From positions 1 through 64,000 of the forward strand of contig CATBCG010000013.1 in the NCBI GenBank assembly GCA_949502025.1: a stretch of 64,000 nucleotides of DNA, given 5' to 3'. The translations under genes and the position numbers were made by a program. This stretch comes from MGBC131033 sp910585655. Its GTDB lineage: Bacteria > Bacillota > Clostridia > Lachnospirales > Lachnospiraceae. This document shows, in pieces, positions 43,364 through 52,794 of the stretch; the stretch's first letter is position 1, and each line of letters begins with the position of its first letter. Under the pieces are notes generated by a model. That model was not told the origin of the DNA. It saw only the letters and a list, made by a program, of their open reading frames with translations, and did no database searches.

Positions 43364-44833
43364 TTATTGTGCTGCAAACGAATATCCCTGCGTCTCTGCA
43401 TAGATCTGAGCCGCCGAACCTTCCGTTCCATAGATAATCATTTCGCTGTTGCCTACATAAAACGCTGATTCCCCAATCGTCGTCACACTCTCTGGAATCG
43501 TGATGCTTTCTAGACCAGTACAAAAGGAAAACGCATAGTCTTCAATCATCTTAACTCCTTCGGAAAGGATAACCGTCTTTAGGTTCCTACACTCGGAAAA
43601 TACACTGTTGGGGATGGTAGACACACCCTCCGGAATCGTCATGCTCTCTAACCCTTTACATCCTGAAAAAGCTCCGTTCTCTATAGTAGTAAGACTCTTT
43701 GGCAATTTCACTGTTTTTAATGCAGCGCATTCTGCAAACGTCCAGCTCCCGATTTTGGTCACTCCTTCCGGAATCGTAACGCTCTTTAACAAAGCGCAGC
43801 CCTGAAAGGCAGATTCGGCGATTTCGGTCACGGTTTTTGGAAGCATAATTTTCTCTAATTTACAATAAGAAAACGCACTCCGTCCGATTTTCGTAATTCC
43901 CTCCGGAAGTTTTACGGTTTTCAAACTGCTGCAATCTTCAAATGCTTTATCGGCTATCTTTGTAACACCCTTTGGAATCGTGATACTCTTTAGACCGCTG
44001 CACCCGAAAAATGCCTTGTCACCGATTTCTTTTACTCCCTTTGGAATCGTAATACTTTTTAATTTGGTACATTTCTGAAATGCCGCGTCTGCAATATAAG
44101 TTACACCCTTTGGAATCGTGACGGTTCCCTTTGCTGTCGTTCCGTCCACCAGCACCTTATTTACCACTACCAGCGGATTCTTTTTCCGCTGAGCCTTTAA
44201 CCAGGCGGTACCAGAAAAGACCTCGCTGCCAACTGTTGTGACGGTTTTATTAACACGAATGCTCTTTAATTTGCTGCATCCAGAGAATGCCTTATCTTCA
44301 ATCGCAGTCACTCCCTTTGGAATCGTGACTCCTGTCAGCTTGGTATTGGCAGCAAATGCTTCTCCTGCAATTTGGGTTACGCTCTTTGGAATCGTCACAG
44401 TTCCTTTTGCCGTTGTTCCGTCTACCAGGATTTTATTTACTACCACAAGCGGATTTTTCTTTTGCTTATTCTTTAGCCATACCGTTTCGGAAAAAGCGGC
44501 GGCGCCGATTTCTGTAACCGTCTTAGGAATGGTAATTTCTTTTAATTTACTGCATCCGGAAAACGCATAATTCCCAATCTTCGTCACATTTTTTGGAATT
44601 GTCACACTTTTTAAAGTCTCTGCTCCTGCAAACGCTCTCTCACCAATCTCGGTAACGCTTTTTGGAATCGTCACTTTTGATTTGGTTCCCCGGTATTCTA
44701 GCAGTACGCCGTCCTCTATCAAAAATTCACTGTCTGCCGCTTTTACCTCTATCCCCAGACATAATCCATTACATAGCATAATCATCAGCATGAAAAGCGC
44801 TGCCAAACGACCCATTCGATAGTTGTGTCTCAT
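43364..44833 (-). CDS. BspA-like leucine-rich repeat surface protein
   Basis: The 489-residue protein has a signal peptide (about 1-33, cleavage after VKA) and then about 14 LRR_5 repeats of the form ITIPKGVTKIADKAFEDCSS-like units. A linker with KKNPLVVVNK and LVDGTTAKGTVTIPK occurs twice (about 120-150 and 215-245), so a block of about 95 residues was duplicated. There is no sortase motif. Family members bind host proteins or polymers at the surface. It follows the YczE-like gene by 46 bp. Confidence 0.9.
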   Translation of the reverse strand: MRHNYRMGRLAALFMLMIMLCNGLCLGIEVKAADSEFLIEDGVLLEYRGTKSKVTIPKSVTEIGERAFAGAETLKSVTIPKNVTKIGNYAFSGCSKLKEITIPKTVTEIGAAAFSETVWLKNKQKKNPLVVVNKILVDGTTAKGTVTIPKSVTQIAGEAFAANTKLTGVTIPKGVTAIEDKAFSGCSKLKSIRVNKTVTTVGSEVFSGTAWLKAQRKKNPLVVVNKVLVDGTTAKGTVTIPKGVTYIADAAFQKCTKLKSITIPKGVKEIGDKAFFGCSGLKSITIPKGVTKIADKAFEDCSSLKTVKLPEGITKIGRSAFSYCKLEKIMLPKTVTEIAESAFQGCALLKSVTIPEGVTKIGSWTFAECAALKTVKLPKSLTTIENGAFSGCKGLESMTIPEGVSTIPNSVFSECRNLKTVILSEGVKMIEDYAFSFCTGLESITIPESVTTIGESAFYVGNSEMIIYGTEGSAAQIYAETQGYSFAAQ

Positions 44834-44879
44834 TTTTCGTTTCCTCTTTATCTAGTCTTTTATAAAATTGTTCCATATT

Positions 44880-45485
44880 TTAAAATTGAAGCTTTATTTT
44901 GCGCTCATATATGGAAATAATTCGTCCAATTCCAAAGGCTGTTAAAATCGTCCCGATTCCGATTCCATAAAACGGCGTATGGTTGAAGAAGCACAATAGA
45001 ACCGTGACCGCTACCATAGAAATATCATATGTATTTTTTACTATAGAAAAGCGGATATGAAATACCTCTGAAATTGTTTTGACAATCCCGTCCACCGGCG
45101 TCAGCACCAGATTCGTCTGTACCGTCAAAAATACCCCCAGCGCCGTAATAAACATTGTAATGATAAAGAGAATTACATTGATCGCCAGCGCGAACTCGAA
45201 ATTCGGTACAATCCAATCGTAAAAATCCGTCAGCCAGCCAAAAGCAAACGAAAGCGGAATTTCCAGCAGATAGGAAATCGTCACCTTCCGGGACAAGATA
45301 CATTGCAGTAATACAAATACCAAGTACATCACAATAGACGCATTTCCTAAAGAAATCCCATAAATCTGAGAAGCTGAGTACATCACTGAACTAAACGCCG
45401 CCACCCCCAAATTCCAACGAATATTCAGCACTACCGCGAGCGCTATCATATTCAGTCCAATTATGTAATACATCCATTTTTTCAT
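44880..45485 (-). CDS. YczE/YitT-like membrane protein (DUF6198)
   Basis: The 201-residue protein has five to six membrane helices and the YczE-type motif LGVAAFSSVMYSASQIYGIS (about 26-45), then VQTNLVLTPVDGIVKTIS (about 121-138). The family's function is not known. It starts at an ATG after GGGAGG and is probably co-transcribed with the BspA-like gene. Confidence 0.85.
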   Translation of the reverse strand: MKKWMYYIIGLNMIALAVVLNIRWNLGVAAFSSVMYSASQIYGISLGNASIVMYLVFVLLQCILSRKVTISYLLEIPLSFAFGWLTDFYDWIVPNFEFALAINVILFIITMFITALGVFLTVQTNLVLTPVDGIVKTISEVFHIRFSIVKNTYDISMVAVTVLLCFFNHTPFYGIGIGTILTAFGIGRIISIYERKIKLQF

Positions 45486-45563
45486 AGTTCTTCTTTTCCT
45501 CCCTGTCTAAATTTGATGATAAGAATGGTAGGCAGCATCCTTCTTACTTTCTTCTGACATAAA

Positions 45564-45612
45564 AACAGGATACTGCTTGATCTCTCTTCTGTCAAGTCAA
45601 TATCCTGTTCTT
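45564..45612. terminator. Bidirectional terminator behind the 77-aa protein gene
   Basis: ACAGGATA (45565-45572) and TATCCTGT (45601-45608) with an inner CTTGA/TCAAG pair. TTTTTA follows on the minus strand and TCTTTTTTC on the plus strand. Confidence 0.8.
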
Positions 45613-45619
45613 TTTTCTG

Positions 45620-45853
45620 TTAAAGCTGTTTTCTGATTTTATAAATCAAATAGTCCAGGCAGTCCATTTTTTTCTGTTCTACATGCAGCTTTTCCAACAA
45701 GCTCCTCCGGTAACGCTCCAACCGCCTTAATTCCTCTCTGAGCTGTCCTTTTTCCAGACACTTTAGACACCCCTCAATCATATCCGAGTCACACCCTGCG
45801 TCCTTTAAATTCTGCTCTACCGACTCTATCGAGTCCAGATCCATTCCTGCCAT
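45620..45853 (-). CDS. Small helical protein, 77 aa
   Basis: The product is entirely helical and charged, with three cysteines (CDSDMIEGCLKCLEK and later MDCLDYLIYKI). The start follows AGAGGAGAATAGCAGT, so translation is convincing. It has its own promoter and terminator and is divergent from a LysR gene, which may control it. I do not recognise a named family. Confidence 0.75.
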   Translation of the reverse strand: MAGMDLDSIESVEQNLKDAGCDSDMIEGCLKCLEKGQLREELRRLERYRRSLLEKLHVEQKKMDCLDYLIYKIRKQL

Positions 45854-45890
45854 ACTGCTATTCTCCTCTCTGCCCTTTTTTATTGCTACT

Positions 45891-45919
45891 ATTATGGCAC
45901 GATGCTATCTTTATAGCAA
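45891..45919 (-). promoter_or_regulatory. Promoter of the 77-aa protein gene
   Basis: TTGCTA (45914-45919) and CATAAT (45891-45896) on the minus strand, spacer 17 bp. The palindrome GCTAT-AAAG-ATAGC overlaps the -35. TGAATATTCA at 45930-45939 is a further possible LysR site. Confidence 0.55.
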
Positions 45920-46054
45920 ATACTTATATTGAATATTCAGTTATGCCCAGTGGCTATATTTATTGAAAGCATGTTGTTTCGTCCATAAAAATATGGTAAC
46001 ATATTACAAAGTACATCAAAACGAAAAATAAAATCAGAAAAAGGAGAACATCCT

Positions 46055-46936
46055 ATGGAACTTCGTGTTCTACAATATTTTCTAGCCGTGGCAAGGGAGC
46101 AAAGCATTTCCGGCGCCGCCGAAGCGCTTCACCTTTCTCAGCCCACCCTTTCCCGCCAGCTTAAAGATATGGAAGAGGAATTCGGCAAGCAGCTTATGAT
46201 CCGCGGCAACCGCAAGATTACTCTGACCGAAGAAGGAATGATCCTGCGGAAACGCGCGGAGGAGATTTTAGAGCTTGTAAAAAAAACCGAAAATGAAATC
46301 ACCCTTTCTGACGAAGGGATCTCCGGCGACATCCATATCGGAGCCGGAGAAACCGACGCTACACGCCTGCTGGCAAGAGCTGCTAACTGTGTACAGTCAG
46401 AATGCCCGCTTGTTCACTATCACATTGCCAGCGGCGACGGCTGCGATGTAACCGAACAGCTAGACAAAGGGCTTCTGGACTTCGGATTACTTTTAGAACC
46501 GATTGATATTTCCAGGTACAATTATCTGCGGGTTCCCGTCAAAGATATCTGGGGCGTCTTAATGCGTCGTGATTCTCCGCTAGCCGAGCTTGACGTCATC
46601 ACTCCACAGGACTTATGGACACAGCCTTTGATCGTCTCTCGTCAAGTTTCCTGCGGCGGTCACGATTTACTGAACTGGATGCAAAAGGATTTGGATGCTT
46701 TAAATATCGTCGCCACCTACAACCTGGTATACAATGCTTCTCTGATGGTAGAAGAAGGGCTTGGCTACGCCGTCTGTCTGGATCGGATTATCAATGTCAG
46801 CGGAGACAGCAGGCTCTGTTTCCGCCCCCTTTCTCCACAGCTTGAAATCGGTATGAGCATTGTATGGAAAAAGTACCAGCTCCTTTCCAAACCCGCTGAA
46901 AAGTTCTTGTTAAAACTCCAGGAAATGATCGTCTGA
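46055..46936 (+). CDS. LysR-family transcriptional regulator
   Basis: The 293-residue protein has the LysR HTH (1-60; MELRVLQYFLAVAREQSISG, then ALHLSQPTLSRQLKDME) and a periplasmic-binding-like effector domain (about 90-290). The start follows AAAAGGAG. LysR proteins usually control a divergent neighbour, here the 77-aa protein gene. The effector is unknown. Confidence 0.94.
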   Translation: MELRVLQYFLAVAREQSISGAAEALHLSQPTLSRQLKDMEEEFGKQLMIRGNRKITLTEEGMILRKRAEEILELVKKTENEITLSDEGISGDIHIGAGETDATRLLARAANCVQSECPLVHYHIASGDGCDVTEQLDKGLLDFGLLLEPIDISRYNYLRVPVKDIWGVLMRRDSPLAELDVITPQDLWTQPLIVSRQVSCGGHDLLNWMQKDLDALNIVATYNLVYNASLMVEEGLGYAVCLDRIINVSGDSRLCFRPLSPQLEIGMSIVWKKYQLLSKPAEKFLLKLQEMIV

Positions 46937-46953
46937 TTTGGTGAAACTGCCTC

Positions 46954-46982
46954 TTGACATCCCTATTTTCCCGCTGTATAGT
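46954..46982 (+). promoter_or_regulatory. Promoter of the secreted Big_2 protein
   Basis: Perfect TTGACA (46954-46959) and TATAGT (46977-46982), spacer 17 bp, about 75 bp before the start codon. Confidence 0.8.
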
Positions 46983-47056
46983 AGGTTTAAGCAACTAGCA
47001 GATCAACATACAACCAGGCTCTAGCCAGGCTGGATCTTTTTAGGAGGTTTATAGAC

Positions 47057-47836
47057 ATGAGAAAACATCAGATTCCAGTTTTAAAGGCAACTGCGGCAGC
47101 ACTGTTCTTATGCCTTTCGTTTAGTACGGCAGTATCGGCGCATCATGGCGGAAGAGGTTCTTCCCATCATACGAATACCCATTGCGGCAATACCGGTTCT
47201 GCCTGCTATTATTATTGTGAGGGACATGAGGCGCATCTTCACACCAACGGAGTTTGCCCTTACAGTTCTTGTACCGACAGCACGCACCATCATAACGGCA
47301 GTGTTTCCACGAGCGTACCTGCCAGCACCAGCAATTCTGCTGCCAAAAGCAGTACCGCCGCCAAGACCGCTTCCGCGTCTACTGCCATGAAGTTAAACGC
47401 TTCTTCTCTTACCTTACTGAAAGGAAAGGGAAAAACACTGAAAGCTTCCGGTACTTCCGGGGATATTACGTGGAGCAGCTCGGACGAAACCATCGCTACG
47501 GTCAGCAAAAGCGGCAAAGTAACAGCGGTCGGAAAAGGGACTGCCACGATTACCGCTCAGACCGGTACCGAAAAAAAGACCTGCAAGGTCAAAGTAGAGA
47601 CGCCGAAACTAAGCGATTATAAGCTTTCCTTAGGTTTGTCTGACAGCCATACCCTAACCGTTACCGGCACCCAGCAAAAAGTCGTTTGGAGCTGCAGCGA
47701 TACGGATATTATCTGGGTAGATGACGACGGCACCTTAGTAGCCAATGAATCGGGTACCGCTACTGTTACGGCTTCTATCGGCACCAGCAAAACCGGAGTT
47801 GTCAAGCTAAAATGCCGGGTAACAGTAACCAAATAA
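47057..47836 (+). CDS. Secreted protein with His/Cys-rich N-terminus and Ig-like (Big_2) domain
   Basis: The 259-residue protein has a signal peptide (about 1-28, ending VSA). A His- and Cys-rich segment follows (HHGGRGSSHHTNTHCG, CYYYCEGHEAHLH, CPYSSC, HHHNG; about 29-80). Then comes a Ser/Thr/Ala linker (about 80-108) and one clear Big_2 domain (about 110-180; ITWSSSDETIATVSKSGKVT) plus a second, weaker copy (about 185-258). The first segment could bind metal. There is no wall anchor, so it is probably secreted. The start follows TAGGAGGT. Confidence 0.85.
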   Translation: MRKHQIPVLKATAAALFLCLSFSTAVSAHHGGRGSSHHTNTHCGNTGSACYYYCEGHEAHLHTNGVCPYSSCTDSTHHHNGSVSTSVPASTSNSAAKSSTAAKTASASTAMKLNASSLTLLKGKGKTLKASGTSGDITWSSSDETIATVSKSGKVTAVGKGTATITAQTGTEKKTCKVKVETPKLSDYKLSLGLSDSHTLTVTGTQQKVVWSCSDTDIIWVDDDGTLVANESGTATVTASIGTSKTGVVKLKCRVTVTK

Positions 47837-47837
47837 C

Positions 47838-48737
47838 TTATACGCCTTCACAGTCAAAAGAGGGGATAAAGCTTTCTTTCGCCGTTTCCCCTTCCTGAAT
47901 ATAGCCTTGTTCTACTCCCAGCCGGATAGCATAATCGACTATCCGGCTGTATTCTTGTTCGGTCAGTACCCGGTTTAGTTCCGGATATTCCCTCAATCCC
48001 GGCATAGGAGTAAATTGGTTCATGATACTGATATAAATTTGTTCCCCATAAGTTTCATACAAATACCGAATCACCTCTTTCGAGTCCTCCTCTTTACCCG
48101 GCAGCGCCAGATGTCTTACTATCACCCCACGTTTCATCAAACCATCTTCTTCAGAAAACACCGGCTTCCCTACCTGACGCACCATCTCTGCAATCGCCTT
48201 GCTGGCATAGAAAAAATAATCTGCCGCATGGGAATAACGAAGACTCCACTCTTCATTCCGGTATTTCAGATCCGGCAGGTAAATATCCACCAAACCCTCA
48301 AGCAGCCGGAGAGTAGAAACATGCTCGTAGGAACTGGTGTTATACACAATTGGAATCTGTAGTCCGTTTTGTTTCGCCAGGCTCAATGCCTCTGCTATTT
48401 GCGGAACAAAATGCGTTGCTGTCACCAGATTGATGTTATGCGCTCCCTGTTCCTGCAGCTCTAAAAAGATCTCTGCCAATCGTTTTACGGAAATTTTCTT
48501 TCCCACGTTTCCTGCTGCAATTTCTAAATTCTGGCAAAATACGCATCCCAGCGGACAACCTGTAAAAAATATGGTTCCCGATCCAATCGTACCGGACAGA
48601 CAAGGCTCCTCCCACTGATGAAGCGCCGCTCTCGCCACATAAAGCTCTGCCGTCTGCCCGCAATAGCCGCGTTCTCCCTGCGTCCGATCAACCTTGCATT
48701 CCCTTGGACACAGCCCACACCGTTTCTCAGTCTGCAA
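47838..48737 (-). CDS. Radical SAM protein, PflA-like
   Basis: I chose the TTG at 48737 (299 aa). It has GGGGAGGAAGG at ideal distance and gives the family-like start QTEKRCGLCPRECKVDR. The ATGs upstream lack a ribosome binding site. The radical SAM cluster motif is CPLGCVFC (CX3CX2C, about 64-71). An N-terminal Cys cluster (CGLCPREC, CGQ) may bind another metal centre. The family resembles pyruvate-formate-lyase activases; the substrate is unknown. It overlaps the YkgJ-type gene by 11 bp. Confidence 0.85.
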   Translation of the reverse strand: MQTEKRCGLCPRECKVDRTQGERGYCGQTAELYVARAALHQWEEPCLSGTIGSGTIFFTGCPLGCVFCQNLEIAAGNVGKKISVKRLAEIFLELQEQGAHNINLVTATHFVPQIAEALSLAKQNGLQIPIVYNTSSYEHVSTLRLLEGLVDIYLPDLKYRNEEWSLRYSHAADYFFYASKAIAEMVRQVGKPVFSEEDGLMKRGVIVRHLALPGKEEDSKEVIRYLYETYGEQIYISIMNQFTPMPGLREYPELNRVLTEQEYSRIVDYAIRLGVEQGYIQEGETAKESFIPSFDCEGV

Positions 48738-49410
48738 GTTCCTTCCTCCCCTCTTCCAGCCTTTCATAAAACTGTTCGTAAAAATCTCGTTCCAGTTCAT
48801 AAGGGCGCAGAAAAAAACGCTCTAAAAACACCAGATTTCTTCTTTTTTTTAATTCTTCTGCTTCCTCTGTCCTCTCTGCCATGCTTTGTTCCTGCAATTC
48901 CTTTACATAAAAATGCCAGTCTGAAATATAAGTATCATAACGTTTCGCCTCCGGCGTATCTATCCATTTCCACACCTTAACTTTGCCTCTGTTTTGATGT
49001 CTGCATTCCTGTGTCTGCAAAAAATACTGGAAGCTTCCATTTTCATAGTAACGCCCCAACGGGAATATACGGCAGATCCCGGGACGATACGGATGGATGC
49101 TGCAGCGCCCCTCCTCGTTTAAAAACCCGCATACCTCTTTCCCCTGCTCTCTTTCCTGCATGTTCAGATTGGGCAGAATGATCCCCTCTACTACATGTAA
49201 CTCCAGCTTTTCCACAAGCAATGCTTCCATCGACACCCCCAACCCACCGGAAAGCCGGTATATATCATACGGATCTAAGACAATCGAGCTTCCCATCCCA
49301 CGGCAGCACGCCGAACAGCCCGCACAATCCCGGCAATCTGCCTTTACCATATCGTTTAGACCATAAAACCGACCGTCGGATATTTCCTTCATATCTACAT
49401 AGCGTTTCAT
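48727..49410 (-). CDS. YkgJ-family cysteine cluster protein
   Basis: The 227-residue protein has CRDCAGCSACCRGMG (about 26-40), CGFLNEEGRCSIHPYRPGIC (about 94-113) and one more Cys in QTQECRH. These eight or so cysteines form the CxxCxxCC-type metal cluster of the YkgJ/UPF0153 group. The C-terminus is a charged helix. Its tail overlaps the radical SAM gene, so the two are coupled and may work together. Confidence 0.88.
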   Translation of the reverse strand: MKRYVDMKEISDGRFYGLNDMVKADCRDCAGCSACCRGMGSSIVLDPYDIYRLSGGLGVSMEALLVEKLELHVVEGIILPNLNMQEREQGKEVCGFLNEEGRCSIHPYRPGICRIFPLGRYYENGSFQYFLQTQECRHQNRGKVKVWKWIDTPEAKRYDTYISDWHFYVKELQEQSMAERTEEAEELKKRRNLVFLERFFLRPYELERDFYEQFYERLEEGRKELAD

Positions 49411-49497
49411 CTGCTTCGCTTCCTCCTCTTGATAAATAACGGATTGCCGTATTGCGTTCCTACGACGAAAAAAAATTCCGCTCTACCTATGAAGCCG

Positions 49498-49526
49498 ATT
49501 ATACTATGCTTTTTCTGATAAATCAA
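49498..49526 (-). promoter_or_regulatory. Promoter of the YkgJ-radical SAM pair
   Basis: TTGATT (49521-49526) and TATAAT (49498-49503) on the minus strand, spacer 17 bp. It lies across the last codons of vanT. Confidence 0.6.
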
Positions 49527-51660
49527 TGTTCGGTTCTACCACTATCCGCTCCAGCCTTGCTCCCAGCCGGCTTAAAATCTCGTTGGTTATCGTCCCTGTC
49601 TGTTTTGCCAAGTCACTTGCCAGAATCTCGTTTTCTCCGGATCTGCCAATCAAGACCGCCGTATCCTTTGGTCTTACCCCTGTTATCCCGCTGACATCAA
49701 CCAACGTTTGATCCATACAGATAAGCCCAACAATCGGAGCCCTCTGCCCGCGGATTAGTACGCTCCCTACTCCATTTCCCAGGCTTCTTGGAAGCCCGTC
49801 CGCATAGCCGATCGTCAGAACTGCAAGTTTGGTCGGCTTTTCTGCTACAAACTGCAGCCCATAGCCTGCCGTCTCCCCTGGTTTTAGCTCCTTTACCGTT
49901 GCCACCCTCGTCCAAAGCGACAGCACCGGAGAAAGCTTCTCCTTCCATATTTCCGTATCCTCCTTGCTGCTTAGTACCCCATACAGAGCAATTCCAATCC
50001 TTGCATAATCCCCTCCTAACTCCGGATAATGCAGGAGACCATAACTTGCCTGCATATGAACTTTCGGGCAAGCGATTCCGCGTTCCTTTAACGCCGATAC
50101 TACCTGTCCAAACGCTTCTACCTGCTTTCTGGTAAATGCCTGTTCCTGCTCCCCCATCGTATCGTCTGCACACAAATGGGTAAATAGCCCCTTTATCCTC
50201 AAATTTTTCATCTCGAACATCTGACAAATCAATCCTTTGTTTTCGCTTCGTTCTCCCAGACGGTGCATCCCGGTATCTACGCCGATATGAACCGAAATCC
50301 CTCTCCCATAGCGATTTAACTGTCCGGCATACGCATAGTCTACAACGGTCTGCGTCAAATGCCAGCGGACTAAAAGCGGAAACTGTCGTGGATGCGTATA
50401 ACCCAAAACCAAAATTTCTCCTTTGATACCATGACGGCGTAAATTTGCTCCTTCCTCTGCGGTTGCCACACAAAATGCCTGGACACCTAAGCGAGCCAGC
50501 TCTTTTGCCATCAAAACAGCACCATGCCCATACGCCTCTGCTTTTACGGCAGGCATCAGTTCGCACTCCTTTGGCAGTCTCGAAGATAAAAACTCCACGT
50601 TGCGGCGAAGAGCTGCACGATCCAATTCAATCCAGGCTCTGCCGCATACATAGCGTTGTTCTTTATAAAAATCCCGTGCCAGCGCTGTTCCTGCCGTAAC
50701 CAACAGGGCAGCCAAAGCAGAAAGCAATGCTACCGCCAGGAAATGCAGAATACTGTTTTCTACCAAAAAAGCAGTTGTTTTCGTTGCCTTCGCTATTCCA
50801 CGTACCGCCACCAGTACCGCAGGATGCAGAATATAAATCCAGGCGGCAATCTTTCTTACATACCGGGAAGAGCTTCCCCCCTGCCTTAATAACAGCAGGT
50901 AAAGAAACCACATCACAACAGGCAGGAAGACATACATACTGTCATGTCTCGGAAGCTGAAAATACCGCAATAAAAAGGCTTCTATTGTCATACAGACAAA
51001 AGCTGTCACCAGCCCAATCCCCGAAGCCGGCTTCCTCTGCTCTTTACTCCAAGCTCCCATTACCAAAAACAACGGAGCAAAGAACAGCCCGTTTCTTGTA
51101 TACGAGCATATCTGAAACAACCATTCATATACCGTAGATAAGACAGGCAGCTTCTGGATCAGCCCGTAATAGCTGTCCCCTAGCAGTCCTAAAACATACA
51201 GTACGACAGAAACAATCGCCACATTCCGTAGCCCAAACCGGCGATATAATCCCTCCACCAGTAGAACCCCCAAGATAGAAGCCGGAAAATACCACAGATG
51301 ATAAAAAGTTCCGTCAAATACCAACATCCGTAGCGCCGTTCCTATATGCAGGTTTTGATAATGCCCTGCATAAATGCCAATCGGAAGATACAGTAAAATC
51401 GCAACCGCATATAAAAAAAGATTGTTTCTAAGAAAGCGTTTGATTTTTCCGGTACGATCCCGTTCCTCTAAACCGCCTCCCAGTACAAACTGCCCTGTTA
51501 CCATCCAGAAAAACGGAACACCAATCCGTGCCAGCACACTTGTCAGAAAAAAATCTCCGTCTTCCCAAACCGACCAGAGGGGCGATGTATGAATGGTTAT
51601 AACCAGTATCGCCGCCACCAACCGGAACCGATCCAGCCCTCCATAGCCTTGTTTTACCAT
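49504..51660 (-). CDS. vanT: VanT-type membrane serine/alanine racemase
   Basis: The 718-residue protein fuses an acyltransferase-3-like membrane domain (about 1-330, ten hydrophobic helices) to an alanine-racemase domain (about 338-718). The PLP lysine is K373 in PAVKAEAYGHGA. This two-part layout and length match VanT of vanC/vanG clusters, which makes D-Ser from L-Ser. The start follows GAAAGGA. It lies 47 bp behind the ligase gene. Confidence 0.92.
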   Translation of the reverse strand: MVKQGYGGLDRFRLVAAILVITIHTSPLWSVWEDGDFFLTSVLARIGVPFFWMVTGQFVLGGGLEERDRTGKIKRFLRNNLFLYAVAILLYLPIGIYAGHYQNLHIGTALRMLVFDGTFYHLWYFPASILGVLLVEGLYRRFGLRNVAIVSVVLYVLGLLGDSYYGLIQKLPVLSTVYEWLFQICSYTRNGLFFAPLFLVMGAWSKEQRKPASGIGLVTAFVCMTIEAFLLRYFQLPRHDSMYVFLPVVMWFLYLLLLRQGGSSSRYVRKIAAWIYILHPAVLVAVRGIAKATKTTAFLVENSILHFLAVALLSALAALLVTAGTALARDFYKEQRYVCGRAWIELDRAALRRNVEFLSSRLPKECELMPAVKAEAYGHGAVLMAKELARLGVQAFCVATAEEGANLRRHGIKGEILVLGYTHPRQFPLLVRWHLTQTVVDYAYAGQLNRYGRGISVHIGVDTGMHRLGERSENKGLICQMFEMKNLRIKGLFTHLCADDTMGEQEQAFTRKQVEAFGQVVSALKERGIACPKVHMQASYGLLHYPELGGDYARIGIALYGVLSSKEDTEIWKEKLSPVLSLWTRVATVKELKPGETAGYGLQFVAEKPTKLAVLTIGYADGLPRSLGNGVGSVLIRGQRAPIVGLICMDQTLVDVSGITGVRPKDTAVLIGRSGENEILASDLAKQTGTITNEILSRLGARLERIVVEPNIDLSEKA

Positions 51661-51707
51661 CCTATCTTTCCTTTCTATGTTCTATTCGGTACTTATTCGG
51701 CTAAATT

Positions 51708-52769
51708 CTAAATTGCCTGTCTGCAAAGCATTTCCAATAGTTCTCTAAAGTCATATCCTGCAGCCTTCATCATCCCTGGATAACGGCTATGTTCGGTAAA
51801 ACCAGGAATCGTATTGACCTCATTAAAAACAATATCTCCGGCAGGCGTTAAAAACATATCCACTCTGGCAAAGCCAGAACAACCCAGCACGCGATAAATC
51901 TGCTTGGCTGTCTCTTTTAGTTCTTCTGCCTTTTTATGGCTGATTCTGGCTGGTACATGGATAGCCGAGGTCTGTAACGTATACTTTTCTGTAAAATCAA
52001 AAAATCCTTTCTCAAGCTCGATCTCATCTATCTCTCCGACAATTAGCTCCTCTTTTCCCAGAACTGCGCAACCTACTTCAAACCCCTCTATATGTTCCTC
52101 TACGATTATTTGACTGTCATAGGCAAAGGCTTGTGCTATTGCTTCCTTTAGCTTGTCCGATTCCCATACCTTTGTCACCCCAAAGGACGAACCCGCTTTC
52201 ACCGGCTTGACATAGAGCGGATATCCGATCTCCTCTATCAAGCATTCAAGGTGTTTACTGCTTTCTGGTTTCTTTAGACAGGTCTTTTCCAATACCAAAC
52301 CCTTCGGCGTCTGTATCCCTGCCGCCCGTACCATCTTATGCGCCCGATCTTTATCCATACAAAGAGCCGACGCCAATACTCCACAGCCAATCAACGGCAA
52401 ATCCGCCAGTTCAATCAACCCTTGCACCGTACCATCCTCACCGTTTTTGCCATGTAGCACCGGAAAAACGGCGTCAACAGAAAGAAAGGCAGGCTCTCCT
52501 TGTAAAAGCAACAGCCTTTTTGCCCCTCTGTTTGGAGAAAGCAGCGCCGGGATACAATCTTCCTCGTTATACCAAGTATCTGCCTTGATTTTTTCTGTCG
52601 ACCCGGTAAAATAAAACCAGCTTCCCGTCCTGGAAATCCCTACCGGAACAGGTCGGTAATGTTCCTGATCCATATTTTTAATAACCGCATACGCAGATTC
52701 CAGCGAAACACCGTACTCTGGTGAACATCCTCCAAATATTACAGCAATCGTTCGTTTCGTTTCCTTCAT
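51708..52769 (-). CDS. vanG: VanG-type D-alanine--D-serine ligase
   Basis: The 353-residue ATP-grasp ligase shows VFPVLHGKNGEDGTVQG (about 101-117), ALCMDKDRAHK (about 135-145), the omega-loop-like FFDFTEKYTLQTS (about 246-258) and FNEVNTIPGFTEHSRYP (about 317-333). These stretches match VanG-type D-Ala-D-Ser ligases more closely than housekeeping Ddl. The pairing with VanT supports D-Ser as second substrate. The product would lower vancomycin binding. The start follows AAAGGAG. Confidence 0.9.
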   Translation of the reverse strand: MKETKRTIAVIFGGCSPEYGVSLESAYAVIKNMDQEHYRPVPVGISRTGSWFYFTGSTEKIKADTWYNEEDCIPALLSPNRGAKRLLLLQGEPAFLSVDAVFPVLHGKNGEDGTVQGLIELADLPLIGCGVLASALCMDKDRAHKMVRAAGIQTPKGLVLEKTCLKKPESSKHLECLIEEIGYPLYVKPVKAGSSFGVTKVWESDKLKEAIAQAFAYDSQIIVEEHIEGFEVGCAVLGKEELIVGEIDEIELEKGFFDFTEKYTLQTSAIHVPARISHKKAEELKETAKQIYRVLGCSGFARVDMFLTPAGDIVFNEVNTIPGFTEHSRYPGMMKAAGYDFRELLEMLCRQAI

Positions 52770-52794
52770 AAATAAACTCCTTTCCTAATAGTAA

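Noticed and set aside
43608..44570. Plus-strand frames opposite the BspA-like gene
   Set aside because: They mirror the LRR codon repeats of the minus-strand gene and have no ribosome binding sites.
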